NCBI GenBank assembly: GCA_029204225.1
Contig: CM055112.1
Span: 30,713,088 to 30,777,087, forward strand
Reading direction: 5' to 3'
Length of the DNA stretch: 64,000 nt
From: Diphasiastrum complanatum
Taxonomy: Eukaryota > Streptophyta > Lycopodiopsida > Lycopodiales > Lycopodiaceae
Positions 25,637-35,960 of the stretch are shown piece by piece; positions within the stretch are counted from its first letter, which is position 1; the number at the start of each line of letters is the position of its first letter. The notes under the pieces are model-generated. The model searched no databases, was not told the DNA's origin, and saw only the letters and a list, made by a program, of their open reading frames with translations. The position numbers and the translations under genes were made by a program.

Positions 25637-26803
25637 TTGGCATTGGTTCAGAAGACAAAATTTGAGCATAGAAAATGTTTGAACTACTATGTGGGTTTCC
25701 TTCAAACGCCTATAAAGAATGTGCTTCAACCAACTTCTTCCAAATCCATTTATGCCTCTAGTTTTATGGAGTTGTGCAATATGATGGATTGTGCACTTGC
25801 TCTGGAGAACTTATCTACAAACCATATCAATGAATGGTGGAAAGTCACCGCTCAACGGAAACCTTATTATTACAACCAACGATTGTCTGAATACGTTAGT
25901 CCTACCTTTGATGGAAGCATCCACTCCATTAATGTAGACAATTGGCTAGAGGATTTGGATTATAACTTCTACTATAGTGGAGGTATTGGTGACAGTGATA
26001 TAGTTTTCTTTGCCTCATCGAGTTTCCAAGGACATGTTCAGTCATGGTGGAACATCGTTCATGACTTTCTTCCTGAGAACTGGTTAACTTTCAAAAGAGT
26101 TTGTAGACAGATCTTTGATCAATCTGACTTCATCCAATGGTGTTTTTTGGACCAAACAACTACAGTATCTGAGTACAATAGAAAATTCCAACAAATGGTT
26201 CCAGTATTCAATTATGGAGAAGTATATCTTGTACAATGCTATATATATGGCTTACAACCTCAATATCGAAGCATTGTAGAAAACTATCTACAAACTACTT
26301 CTCTCCAGCCTAGGTTTCGATTAAGGGAAACTATGGAATATGTTTTAAAGTACAAGCAACAAGAACAAAGGCTTAAGTTGGAAGCTGAAAGGAAAGAAGA
26401 AAAATTCAGATGGTTTGAGAAAATGAAGATGCGAATTCAAAAAGTGAGTGTGTACACTAAAGCATCAGTGGATCGACAACTGCATGTGAATGAAAGGGAA
26501 GAAACTTCTACAGATGAAGATGATCCCATCAATGAGTCTGATAAGCAAAGTGATAACGACAAAGCGGATGAGCAAAGTGAGGACAATGAGTTAGATGAGC
26601 AAAGTGACAATGAAAGTCAAGTCTCAGATCCAGATGTGAAGATAATTGAACATCCTTTCAAGTTTCACTTCGACCATCAAAGTTTGGAACTTGACCTACA
26701 TCAATGCCTTAATTTGGTCAATGAACAAGCAACTATGGATCGTCAGATTGAGAATATTGCTATGCCCAAAGAAAGTCGATCAAAGTATTCACCAAGCTTT
26801 TAG
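25637..26803 (+). CDS. Gypsy-type Gag (retrotransposon gag domain), 388 aa
   Basis: The reading frame is intact. Residues about 90-200 match the classic retrotransposon gag pattern: VDNWLEDLDYNFY, a region ending in GHVQSWW, NWLTFKRVCRQIFDQ and VSEYNRKFQQMVPVF. A charged helical segment (KYKQQEQRLKLEAERKEEK, about 240-260) and an acidic stretch rich in Asp, Glu, Ser and Gln (about 290-330) follow. I see no CCHC knuckle and no protease or pol downstream. Gag would form the virus-like particle. The ATG is the ORF's first Met; the true start may be further in, since the first ~80 residues show no gag homology. A second sense ORF follows 12 bases later. Confidence 0.75.
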   Translation: MALVQKTKFEHRKCLNYYVGFLQTPIKNVLQPTSSKSIYASSFMELCNMMDCALALENLSTNHINEWWKVTAQRKPYYYNQRLSEYVSPTFDGSIHSINVDNWLEDLDYNFYYSGGIGDSDIVFFASSSFQGHVQSWWNIVHDFLPENWLTFKRVCRQIFDQSDFIQWCFLDQTTTVSEYNRKFQQMVPVFNYGEVYLVQCYIYGLQPQYRSIVENYLQTTSLQPRFRLRETMEYVLKYKQQEQRLKLEAERKEEKFRWFEKMKMRIQKVSVYTKASVDRQLHVNEREETSTDEDDPINESDKQSDNDKADEQSEDNELDEQSDNESQVSDPDVKIIEHPFKFHFDHQSLELDLHQCLNLVNEQATMDRQIENIAMPKESRSKYSPSF

Positions 26804-26815
26804 ATTGAGGACTGT

Positions 26816-27127
26816 ATGACACCGACATTCCATGGCTTGGAATTGAGTGGCTATTTAAACGATCCAATCTGCAAACCAATTCAATTTGATTTGGGAGATT
26901 TTGAGAATATTTTTATTTTTGACAACCATCTAATGGAGTATAAGGTATTCAACAAGGATATTGTCCGCAATGAAGAGATTTCATTATTCCATATAAATCC
27001 AACTTGTATCAATATCTTGGATTATTGTTCAACACCTCATAGATCCATTTTACAAGATCTTCGAGTGACTTCAGTTGGAGAACCCATTTCCTATGGGTTC
27101 TCCAAAACTCAGAATCCAAATTATTGA
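26816..27127 (+). CDS. Short ORF downstream of gag, unknown
   Basis: A 103-codon frame starts just after the gag stop (MTPTFHGLELSG). I do not recognise a domain. Its C-terminal third overlaps, on the opposite strand, the end of the acidic ORF at 27009-27839. The spacing suggests it belongs to the same mobile element as gag. It could be a broken continuation of the element's polyprotein, although protease motifs (DSG or DTG) are absent. Confidence 0.4.
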   Translation: MTPTFHGLELSGYLNDPICKPIQFDLGDFENIFIFDNHLMEYKVFNKDIVRNEEISLFHINPTCINILDYCSTPHRSILQDLRVTSVGEPISYGFSKTQNPNY

Positions 27128-27839
27128 TCCGTTCACATTGAGTTATTTCTGACGAACTGCTCACACTACTATAACAAGAACTAAGAATGATCAGTATGCT
27201 CTCACAACTAGTATTGCATATTGTTTGTAACCTAGTAATTCCAACAATTGGTTTAAATGCCATAACGGAAGCACCTTCTGTTTGCATGGATGTACCGTTG
27301 AATGCCATTGTACAAAGAGAAGATTGGTATTCAAAATTATCTTCTTCAACTTTGTATTGTTCAGAATCAGCCGCGTTATCATCATTGCAGTCTCCATCAT
27401 CACTGATGTAATGATTGGGATGCACTTTTGTCTCTTGACAATGTAATCTTTTGTTGTACATGTTGTGAACCGTTGGATCTTCTTCATCATAGTCACAACT
27501 TTCAGAGATATCATTTGGTTGACCTGTAGGCTCATATTGGTCCTCATGTTGCCATTCAGAATGATTATGACCCTCATAATCAACGATGTTATACTTGGTT
27601 TCATCTGGGCCATCGTTATATTTGTCTGCATCACCAAGTTGATATTCCTGGTCATCTGGTTGACAAACGAGATCCCCACTAGAATATTGTTCATGCTCGT
27701 CTGTGTCATCACATTGCTGAACATCATGTTGACAATCATCACCACCATCATCATACCAGTCACTTTGGTTATCGTACTCATAATCATTTCCATCCCCTTG
27801 ATCTTCATAATCGGACATATATTCATTATCAGTGTCCAT
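27009..27839 (-). CDS. Acidic Asp/Tyr/Gln-rich antisense ORF, 276 aa
   Basis: An intact ATG-to-stop frame on the minus strand. Residues about 1-150 are extremely acidic and low in hydrophobics, with repeated Asp, Glu, Tyr, Asn and Gln clusters (for example YEDQGDGNDYEYDN). Residues about 180-276 are more ordinary. Some gypsy elements of the Tat lineage are known to carry an antisense ORF beyond their sense genes, which this layout recalls, but I have no sequence match to those. The frame could also be a shadow of repetitive sense sequence. Base composition alone would favour stops in this AT-rich DNA, so the length is notable. Confidence 0.4.
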   Translation of the reverse strand: MDTDNEYMSDYEDQGDGNDYEYDNQSDWYDDGGDDCQHDVQQCDDTDEHEQYSSGDLVCQPDDQEYQLGDADKYNDGPDETKYNIVDYEGHNHSEWQHEDQYEPTGQPNDISESCDYDEEDPTVHNMYNKRLHCQETKVHPNHYISDDGDCNDDNAADSEQYKVEEDNFEYQSSLCTMAFNGTSMQTEGASVMAFKPIVGITRLQTICNTSCESILIILSSCYSSVSSSSEITQCERINNLDSEFWRTHRKWVLQLKSLEDLVKWIYEVLNNNPRY

Positions 27840-27849
27840 GGTATAGTGA

Positions 27850-28458
27850 CATGCAGTCAGTGGGTTATGGGTCTACAAAATTGAATGAAGTGAAAATAAT
27901 TTGGAGCAATTATTGACTTCACGAGTAAAATTTTTTGTAACAAATTTGTTCTTCTCCACCGTCCCAAAATTTTGAGTCCCCGAATCCTTGTAACCTGTAA
28001 GGTATAGAGAACACTAATAGCTTTTGGCAATATGCCAAGTTTGTTTCACCAATCAGTTTTGGCTTTTATACCACTGTTATTATGTAAAGCTTGAGGTAAT
28101 GATCACTTTTGCTTTGTACCGCATTGCAATCCAAGGTCACACGGAAGAGATATGGAAGTTTGAAGAAGTAGATTCTAAAGTGTAACAATTAAGGGAAAAT
28201 GGGTTGAAATTACAAAAAATTAAATGATGATTTTGAATGTACAGACAATAGTGTCAAGCTCGATGATCTGATTACTTTTGCTTTTGACTGTACTGAAATC
28301 TGACTTAAAACGGAAAAGTTATTGACATAGAAAAAACAAGGAACAAACGTAATTAGGCAAACTTAAAAAGAGGCCCTAACACAAATTTTTTTGCTTTTTT
28401 GAAACATTGGACCATGAAAGAGACAAAATTGTGATTTTTTTTGAAATTTGATGGTAAA
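27850..28458. other. Gene-free spacer
   Basis: No gene is recognised between the antisense ORF and the LTR portion that starts at about 28459. It may contain the 3' end of the gag-only element to its left. Confidence 0.4.
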
Positions 28459-28801
28459 CTTTCTAATCCCTTTTGGGTGTTAAGTAGGATTGAGTCCTCT
28501 TTCTAGTTAGGAAGCCTTAGCAAGATTTTATTCGTTGATCCTTGCTAGTTGGGTAAGCCTTAGCAAGTTTATTTTGTTTATTGAACATTGGCTAGTTGGG
28601 TACCGCCTTAGCCACACCTTACTTAGTTTTATTTCCGTTTCGAGCACCAGTTGGGAAAGCCTTGGTGCTCCCTCCTTGTTATGTTATATTCATAGTTGAT
28701 AGCTTGTAGAACTTAGAAGGTGGACGACCGGTCTACCACTATACTACGCACAAGCCCCTCATTAGACCTAGCCACCGTAGAAAGTAGAAATACCTCCAAC
28801 A
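28459..28801 (+). repeat. LTR 3' portion (5' LTR of a gag-only element)
   Basis: The first ~105 bases match 33085-33184 closely ('gggtgttaagtagga', then 'ttagcaag' and 'tccttgctagttgggtaag'). Diverged tandem copies of 'ctagttggg.aagccttagca' fill about 28497-28620. It ends in CA, one base before a primer-binding site. No counterpart of the upstream ~400 bases seen before 33085 is present here, so the LTR's 5' half is missing or diverged. Confidence 0.7.
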
Positions 28802-28802
28802 T

Positions 28803-28816
28803 TGGCGCCGTTGCCG
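28803..28816 (+). promoter_or_regulatory. Primer-binding site of gypsy-type element
   Basis: TGGCGCCGTTGCCGC begins one base after the LTR end. TGGCGCCGTTGCCG is a primer site common in plant gypsy elements. I do not assign the tRNA with certainty. Confidence 0.8.
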
Positions 28817-29648
28817 CTTTTCAAGTATTTTTTACCTAGCTTCTTCTCCTTTTTGTTTTCTTGCTTTCGTGTTGTATGTTTGCTTGTTTGCTTGTTTATA
28901 TCTACCAACAACAGCACGCGTCTTCTCTCCTGGTCCTACACGAGCTGCAAAACAACTTGTCAAGCTAGGGAGAAGCAACAAAAGAGTCAACTTGGGCTTT
29001 TCCTTGAAAAGAAGTGACCCAAGTGACATTTTTCCAAACCAACCAAGTAGATTAGAATTTGCCAACCTGTTTGTAGCCCTAACAGACCCTGATCTTTCAT
29101 TTTATCACCTCCATGAATTTTGACCACGGTCAAATTTTGAGAAAACAGCCTGATATATTGCCAAAATCCCTTATTTGTCACCCAAATCTTTGTCCTAGAA
29201 TTCACCGGCTTCACTGAGGCTAGATCTCACCAAGATCAGTCCTCCAACAGTTCCGCGAATTCTATCTTAGAGATTTTGCCTGTTTGTTGTCAGAAAGTCA
29301 CATTTTTTTCCATATTCCCTATCTGCCAATCAAACCTCTCTGTCAGAATTTGTCATCCAGCCTAAGAAATTGTTCTCAAAGAGTACGATTTCCCTGTCCT
29401 ACCCACGAATTTTGAAAGTACAATTTTTTTCCAGAAAATCTAAAAAATCACTATTCTAACATTCAGAACTCTCTGTCAACATTCGCGAGTATTACAGTTC
29501 GATTTATCTGCCTCTCCACGATTTCTCAGCCTGTCCGCGAATTCTATCACGACCAGAAAGACCAGTTTTTGTCCTACACTATCAATTCTGCAAGCAAACT
29601 ATCTTTCTGCCAAGTATAGTACTTACATGCTCATCTGTATTCTGCATC
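28817..29648 (+). other. Gag-only element leader
   Basis: A long untranslated leader between the primer site and gag. It contains several 'aattctatc' and 'cgcgaattc'-like repeats and no convincing gene; short open frames here lack motifs. Confidence 0.5.
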
Positions 29649-30918
29649 ATGTCTCGTGATTGTGCTGAATCTTCTAATCCGGCTCCTCCACGACTAGGAG
29701 AAAGAATTCCACGTATCGATGCACCAAAGTATGATGGCGAATTTGACCCAGTCCGATTTCTCCAAGACTTTGATAATGCATGTCATTTTTATGGAGATAC
29801 CTCTGAAATTGAAAAGCTTCGCCTATTTTCCATGGTACTCTATGGAACCGCAAGGAGTGGTACTTGAATCTCAAAGCTCCTTATCTTGCTTCTTGGACCA
29901 CCCTCAAAGACGCTCTTATCAAGTGCTTTAAACCTTCTAAACTGACTCAAAGCCCATTCATCCAAATCACACATATCAAAATGTGTCGTGAAGAGTCTGT
30001 AAGAAGCTACATTGAACATTTTAAATGTCTCAAAATAGAATGTGTTGATGAGAATATCACCAAACGAATGGCCATCAAATTGTTCGTGGTTGGACTCCCT
30101 AGAAGTATCCGCCGAGAACTGAAACCAGTTGATCTTTATGATCAACTTAAGGATGTAATGACTGATGACATTTGCGAAGAAGACAAAGGGTCCGATGAGG
30201 ACTTTGATTATCGCGACAAGAAATCCAAACTCCCCGAATGTCTTCACAACTAGAAGAATGAGAATACACCAATCTTCAGAAGTTCTACATCAAATGGAAA
30301 CTTGGCAGCAAGTCAACAAACTCACATGGACAAACTAACTGCTGATTTCCAAAACGCTGAGAAAAATATTGTTGATAAATCTTTCCAGCAAGAGAACATG
30401 TCTGGTGTCCTATCTGTTCGAAGAATCACACTGCTAATGAGTGTCTCCAACTGAAAACCCATGCACCATTAGCACCCAGACCAATGTATCAGCATTACTG
30501 CCCCTTCACTCCACAACAAGCCATGCCACCACTAGGAGTTTATCAACCACGACCAACTGCACCCAATCAGTTCCAACCACGCCAGCAGTTTGTCATTAAT
30601 CAACCTGTTTCAAAAGAAGAAGTGCATTTTTTTGATCCAAATTCCATAGATCTAGCAACTTATTTTGTGGATGCCACTACTCCACCATGATACTCCTCTG
30701 AAGCGGTGGTATATTATCTGTATGGACCTAATGCCCCGATCTACGATCCAAACCAAGCTGTGTTTACGACGCAACAATTTCTCATAATACACGAATGCTT
30801 TATCTATGCAGGTAAACATCATAGTATTCGCTACCCAAAAAACCTTCGTTTTCCACCAGCTTGTGAAAATTGTGACATTGAACACCATGTTAAGGATTGT
30901 CCTTCACGCTTGCGCTGA
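29649..30918 (+). pseudogene. Gypsy-type gag with zinc knuckle, decayed
   Basis: The frame starts at MSRDCAESSNPAPPR. A retrotransposon gag domain follows: IPRIDAPKYDGEFDP, FLQDFDNACHFYGD, then, after a one-base frameshift near 29860, EWYLNLKAPYLASWTTLKDALIKCF in pieces, YIEHFKCLK and FVVGLPRSIRREL. Stops interrupt near 30251 and at 30688. A proline- and glutamine-rich stretch (30484-30690) leads to a CX2CX4HX4C zinc knuckle (CENCDIEHHVKDC, about 30870), and the gene ends at 30918. No protease, RT or integrase follows before the next LTR, so the element could only move with help from a relative. Confidence 0.85.
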
Positions 30919-32157
30919 CATAGTTGTGCTACTTCTGGGAGATTTATTGATTGACGTTTGCTATTTGAGTCTGAATATGTGTTTGTAAGTCCATAACCTA
31001 TGTCGTTTTGTAATCATGTTCTTTTAGTTTGCTCATCTTTTTACTTTTTGTTTTACACCCTTTTACATTATGTTTTTGTTTTCTTGCATGTCTATCAGTC
31101 AAAGAATCTTTAAAGTACTCAGGCGTAACTTTCAGCTTCTATTCCAAAACATTCAATTGTTGAGTTAGAAAAATCACACAACAACACTACCCTGTGCACC
31201 ACCATTATCACCATACTCCATCAGATATTATCTACCAGTGTGTGGCCAACACCAAATATCTTTACAAGTGATGTTGTGCAACCCCAAAGCACAATTCAAA
31301 TGTGAGAAAAAATCACTACTCAAAAGACACAAGCCAGAGACTACTCACACATGCTTCCATGCAGTATTTTTTTTCATGAGTGGACTCCCAAGAAACAACA
31401 TACAGATTGGAGAAAAGCAGTTAAGGGACTTCACAACAAATGTTCTATTTGAAAACTAATGGAGCACATTATTTGGCTGCCAATATTATCCAACAAAAGA
31501 TCCATCTTTTCAACAAGATGGAATGTTCACAAAAACCACAATCAACTTCAATAAGCAGTTAATTTTACGTAAGCAATACAAAATCCATGCTTTTCCAGCT
31601 ATTTATCCAGGCCAGGTACTTCAACAAGCTCAAAAGCTGCCATGACGAAGAAATCCAGAATCCATCAGTGAATGGAGTTATAGATAGACAATCCCAAGGA
31701 CAAATGTCATTTTCAATGCCACACAATGATGACTCTTTGGAAAATTGTATATTGAGCATTGGTTATGAACATGCATAAAAAGACACACAAGATCCCTATC
31801 ATCCCTTGTCCACACCCATTCCTTCCCCCATGTTCCACCATATAATTAATGTTGAAGCTTCATCTCACTTTTCTCATCCATGCTTCAAGTCCTCATTCCC
31901 ACTCGATTGATCATTTTGAACTTGCTCTAGTTCTCACTTGAAACACTTCATGGAGCAGACAAGTCTACAACATCTGCATCATACAAATGATGCCAATTCA
32001 GAACTCTCGATGAGCCAAGACAAGTATATTATCAAAAGGACCTTGGAGATTTTTTACAAAACAACAAGTGGTGTTTTCGCAGTTACATAAATAATCAAGT
32101 TATTCACTTGTTGACTATTCAAAGGGCACTACTTTATGCAAAAAAAAAAAAAAAGAA

Positions 32158-32196
<39 letters not shown>

Positions 32197-32650
32197 GAAG
32201 GGCGATTGTTCAAGCCTCTATTCCAAGCAGTCCTTGATGGAGCTCTCAACGGTACAATTAAGCTACAATGCGACAATCCCAATTCTGCCAACATTATGTT
32301 TCCAAGAGACAACTATGAGCAACAAACCTTTAATCTATTTGTCCACCTCTACCACCCCCCATATCCAACTCACATCTTGCCACTTACCCTCACCTTCATC
32401 TCATTACCATTCATTCTCACCTTGTGTTGTTCAACAACCCAAGCTCTTGTACATCATCCATTGAATCATCAGCGTGAGCAATTGGAAATACAAACCATCA
32501 AAGAGCCAATTCTCTGGAGACGCTCATCCATCTTCAAAGCTTCATCTCCTACGGAGCAGCACTTCACAAAAAGTTCCATATCTACAAGCGGCACCGACTT
32601 TGACTCCACCCACACCATAAGGAGCGGGGTTCTTTCTATTACCATTGGCA
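30919..32650 (+). other. 3' non-coding region of the gag-only element
   Basis: No pol domain is recognised in any frame across this stretch, although it lies where pol would be. It contains an A15 run followed at 32158-32195 by a G run of about 38 bases. Pro/Ser-rich open frames around 32108-32673 are low-complexity and not called. Confidence 0.5.
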
Positions 32651-33184
32651 TTGAACCACCAATTAAATTCTAAACATCTAAGTTAGAAAACTTAACTTAA
32701 AGAACTTAAACTTAGAAACTTAAGCTTAGAAAATAAAAGATTCTAAGTTATCTTGAGTTCTAAGTCTTAGGCTTTCTAAGTTAGAAGTGGAGAAGTTTAG
32801 AAGTCTTAGAATTGCAAGTTTAGAAATTAATCCCATAAGTTAGTAGAAGCTTATGGAAGGCCCTTCTTGCTATAAGAAGAGAGGCATTTCCCTTGTAAAA
32901 TAACACTCTAAGATTATGCTAAATTGCTCTCTATTGAGATTATCATTCTATTTCTTGGTGTTTCCATAGGAAGGTGCATAGTTTGAGGGAAGGTGCTCGG
33001 GCCTCCTCTTGCCTCCTTTCATTGGTTTTACTTGTGGCATGCTTTTATTTGCTTAATGCTTAGTATTAGCCGCAAGTCATATTTTCTAATCCTTTTTGGG
33101 TGTTAAGTAGGATTTAGTCATCTTTCTAGTTAGGAAGCCTTAGCAAGAGTTTATTCATTGATCCTTGCTAGTTGGGTAAGCCAC
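32651..33184 (+). repeat. 3' LTR of the gag-only element, truncated
   Basis: The LTR is AT-rich, with 'taagttagaa' and 'aacttaa' repeats at its start and a TATA-like 'gctataagaag'. From 33085 it matches the 5' LTR at 28459 for about 100 bases. The match ends at about 33184, where minus-strand copia sequence begins, so an insertion or deletion removed the LTR end. The start is inferred. Confidence 0.6.
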
Positions 33185-33186
33185 AG

Positions 33187-34260
33187 TCCATAGTCTTTCA
33201 TTTCCAGGAGATATTGTAGTACTCTCTTTGCTAACCTCCAATGCAACGATCCTAGATTCTGATTATATTGGATCAGTCTATATATTGCAAACGCTAAATC
33301 AAGTCTGGTGTTGTCTGCTAGATATAGCAATGATCCAATCAGCCTACGATAGGGTGTTTTGGCCATTCGTTCTTCTTCCTCGAGAGTCTGCAGACAATCT
33401 GCCTTGCTCAGTATTGTTCCAGGTATCATGGGAGTATGCATGCCTTTGCATTCGAGCATATTAAAGTCTTCAATAATCTTTTGGCTGTATTTTCGTTGGT
33501 GAAGATACAACTTACCACCTTCAAAGTTTCTCATGATCTGCAAGCCTAGATAGATTTTAGCTTATCCTAGGTCAGTGATCTCAAATATTTCAGAAATGTC
33601 ACTTTTGACATCTAAGATTAACTTATCTTTTCTTGAGAAGATAAGTGTGTCATCAACATAGACAACTAGAATGATTATTTCATTATGGACATGTTTGATA
33701 TAGACATTTGATTCAACAAACAGAAGTCTGGAGCCTAAGGAATGTAGTGCATCATCCTTCTTTCTATATCATTGTCTTGCTGCTTGTTTCAGACCATAAA
33801 CGCTTTTATTCATGTGACATCCGTATTCTAGATATTCTTGGCTTACAAAACCAAGTGGTTGGTCCATGAATAAGTCTTCTTCCAATTCTGCATGCAAGAA
33901 AGCTGCATCCACAATATAGATTTTTAGACCATGAGCTACTGCATATGCGAATAACAAGCGAATTGATGTATGTTTGACTACCAGTGAGAAAGTATCAATG
34001 TAGTCGATTCCATACTTCTATGAAAATCCTTTAGCAACCAACCTTGCTTTATATCTAATGTTCTCTCCATCAGAACATGTCTTGATCTTATAGATCCACT
34101 TGCATTTGACTGGTTTTCTGCCATTAGGAATAGGTGCAAGTGTCCTTACATTGTTTTTATACATGGATGACATTTCATCCTCCATTGCTTGAATCCAGCG
34201 ATCTTTATCTGGTCCATCAACAACTTCCTCGAATGTTTGAGTTCGTCAAAGAAACCACAA
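33187..34260 (-). mobile_element. Ty1/copia RT fragment, decayed
   Basis: Minus strand, in order: an RWIQAMEDEMSSM block (about 34200), VKCKWIYKIK and YKARLVAKGFS, then YIVDAAFLHAELEEDLFM (33890). Next come YGLKQAARQ, the post-catalytic LHQRKYSQKIIEDF block (about 33480), and MLECKGMHTPM with YRRLIGSLLYL just before RNase H. Stops interrupt it. It is a different copia lineage from the 7.8-kb element. It truncates the LTR on its left. Confidence 0.85.
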
Positions 34261-34379
34261 AATTTGATGGCTGTATTAAAAACATCCTGGATAAGTCTAG
34301 ATAACTTGAGAAGTGGATCCACAACTCCAATTCAACTCAAAGTAGGAGGAGAGTCCATGGATCTATATATATGTGATGT

Positions 34380-34667
34380 ACTCTCATTGAGAAAATGATG
34401 AAATTTGTGTGTAATGCAAATTTGGAGACAAGCTCTTTGTGCCCTCTCTCTCTACATGAGTTTTGTACTTCCTAATTTCTCTCTCTAGTCGAGTTGAGGC
34501 ATTTATAATGCTTAGTCTTAAGTTTTGCTGACAGATCATGCTTGTAACACAATAATATTTCTTGTATGATCAGCTTTCCTATTGTCAACCAATGCTAGTC
34601 TGATTTTTATGGTATTATTTGGCTTAGGAGATCATGTGTAGGGTGTCCCACACATGTGAATTCAGCA
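34380..34667 (+). repeat. Copia LTR 3' part
   Basis: It shares 'ctctctctctac', 'ttaggagatca' and a CACACATGTG variant palindrome with the LTR at 6419-7045. It ends ..AGCA before a primer-site variant. The left limit is uncertain. Confidence 0.6.
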
Positions 34668-35143
34668 TGGTATTAGAGCCTACCTAAGTTTTACAAGCAA
34701 ATCTAATCAACAAGTTTGTAGATTTGATCAGATTTCAAGCTAGGAATTGTCTAGATTCTACTTTCTAGCTAGTTTGCAGTTTTCTGGTGATTTAGAGCTT
34801 CAAACCACTTTGAATGGTCCAAATCATGTACTGTATGAAATTTCACATGCTGGCACGTGTGAAATCCGCCCATTTTCAGTTTGGTGGTTCTCCCTCACCT
34901 TAGATCCAAATTTCATGCAAATTAGCCCACTAGAAAGCTAGAAATTGTAGAATCTAATGCAATTTGATTCATGACAGTTGGATAAGCCAATCAGAAGTTA
35001 TAAGCTTTTGAAGAGTCGTAGGTAGGGTGCTTAGACCTGTGGCAAATTGTGTGTACATGTCATTTATTGCTTAAATGATCACAAAATTCATCTAGAAGTT
35101 GCACAATCTCATCTATATGTGATTTAGACAAAATTTATAGGTT
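34668..35143 (+). other. Primer-site variant and copia leader
   Basis: TGGTATTAGAGCC at 34668-34680 is the methionine-tRNA primer site with one C-to-T change. The downstream leader shares blocks with that at 7059-7801 ('tttcagtttgg', 'agccaatcagaagttataagc'). It also has a CACGTGTG motif near 34853. No gag follows on this strand; the leader runs into a minus-strand copia fragment at about 35144. Confidence 0.65.
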
Positions 35144-35960
35144 CTAGGCAAATGGTTTCATACAAACAGATTGTATTTGAGTCAATTTAAATGCTTCACT
35201 TATTCTCATAAGAAGTTTACAGCTTGTCTTTAGGATTGAAAACTTACAATTTTCATCTTTATGAATGAACACATCATTCATGATCATATTGAAACCAAAA
35301 AATCCTACATTATGAAGATATTTCCATTTCCTTGACTTCATAACTAATGTAAGCTTACAAGGAAAACATATTTTGCTATCTTTTAAGGCATCACACTCAA
35401 CTAGTATTGCCTTAATCCACCTTTGAGATACAAAAATCTCTTCAAAGCAAAATGGTTCTTCATAAGTTGACATGATAGCGTAAATGAAACTATTCTCATT
35501 TTGTGATTGCTGCTCCTTATTCTTGATTGATTTCTCTTGGATCATAACAATAAGTTTGAACTTATATAAAGTTCCAAGCAAAGTACTTTCCAAGGACATA
35601 AAATAAATCCAAGTTACTTTCATGAAAGTGACATCTATCTTTGCATCTTGAACCAAACAATGCACTTCCAAATGAAAAATTTCAAAAGATTTGACATGTG
35701 CAAGTCCTTGTGAGACTCCAAGCCTCATTCACCTTTCCACAAAGGAAACACCTTTCCTTGGACTTGTCCTTCTTGTATTTGCATTTTGAACTTGAAGCTC
35801 CATCCTTCACCTTTGGCCCCTTGCTCTGGTTCTCCTTGGATGGATTGTCTTCTTTTTGTAGTATCTTGAGAAAAAATATCCTCCCTTGCCACAAAGGTTG
35901 CACTCAGGATCCTTTCTTTCCTTCAATGGGATGCCACCTATTGATGCCATGTGAATATGA
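35144..35960 (-). mobile_element. Ty1/copia gag and RT remnants
   Basis: On the minus strand, 35682-35903 has a basic linker and a CFLCGK zinc-knuckle-like piece whose His and last Cys are not preserved. The stretch 35144-35660 contains an EEPFCFEEIFVSQRW...AILVECDAL block resembling the start of copia RT. The two are joined with most of protease and integrase missing, so it is an internally deleted relic. Its likely primer site and LTR lie upstream on the minus strand at 37457-37471 and beyond. Confidence 0.6.

Noticed and set aside
27191-27884. Second minus-strand ORF rich in Met and Ile, and a hydrophobic plus-strand ORF
   Set aside because: Both overlap the acidic antisense ORF in other frames; their skewed composition follows from its Asp/Asn/Tyr codons.
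28802-29214. Open frames after the gypsy primer site
   Set aside because: They lie in the untranslated leader, lack motifs and start inside the primer-binding site.
32108-32673. Gly- or Pro-rich ORFs around the poly-G run
   Set aside because: Low-complexity translations of homopolymers and CA/CT-rich sequence.
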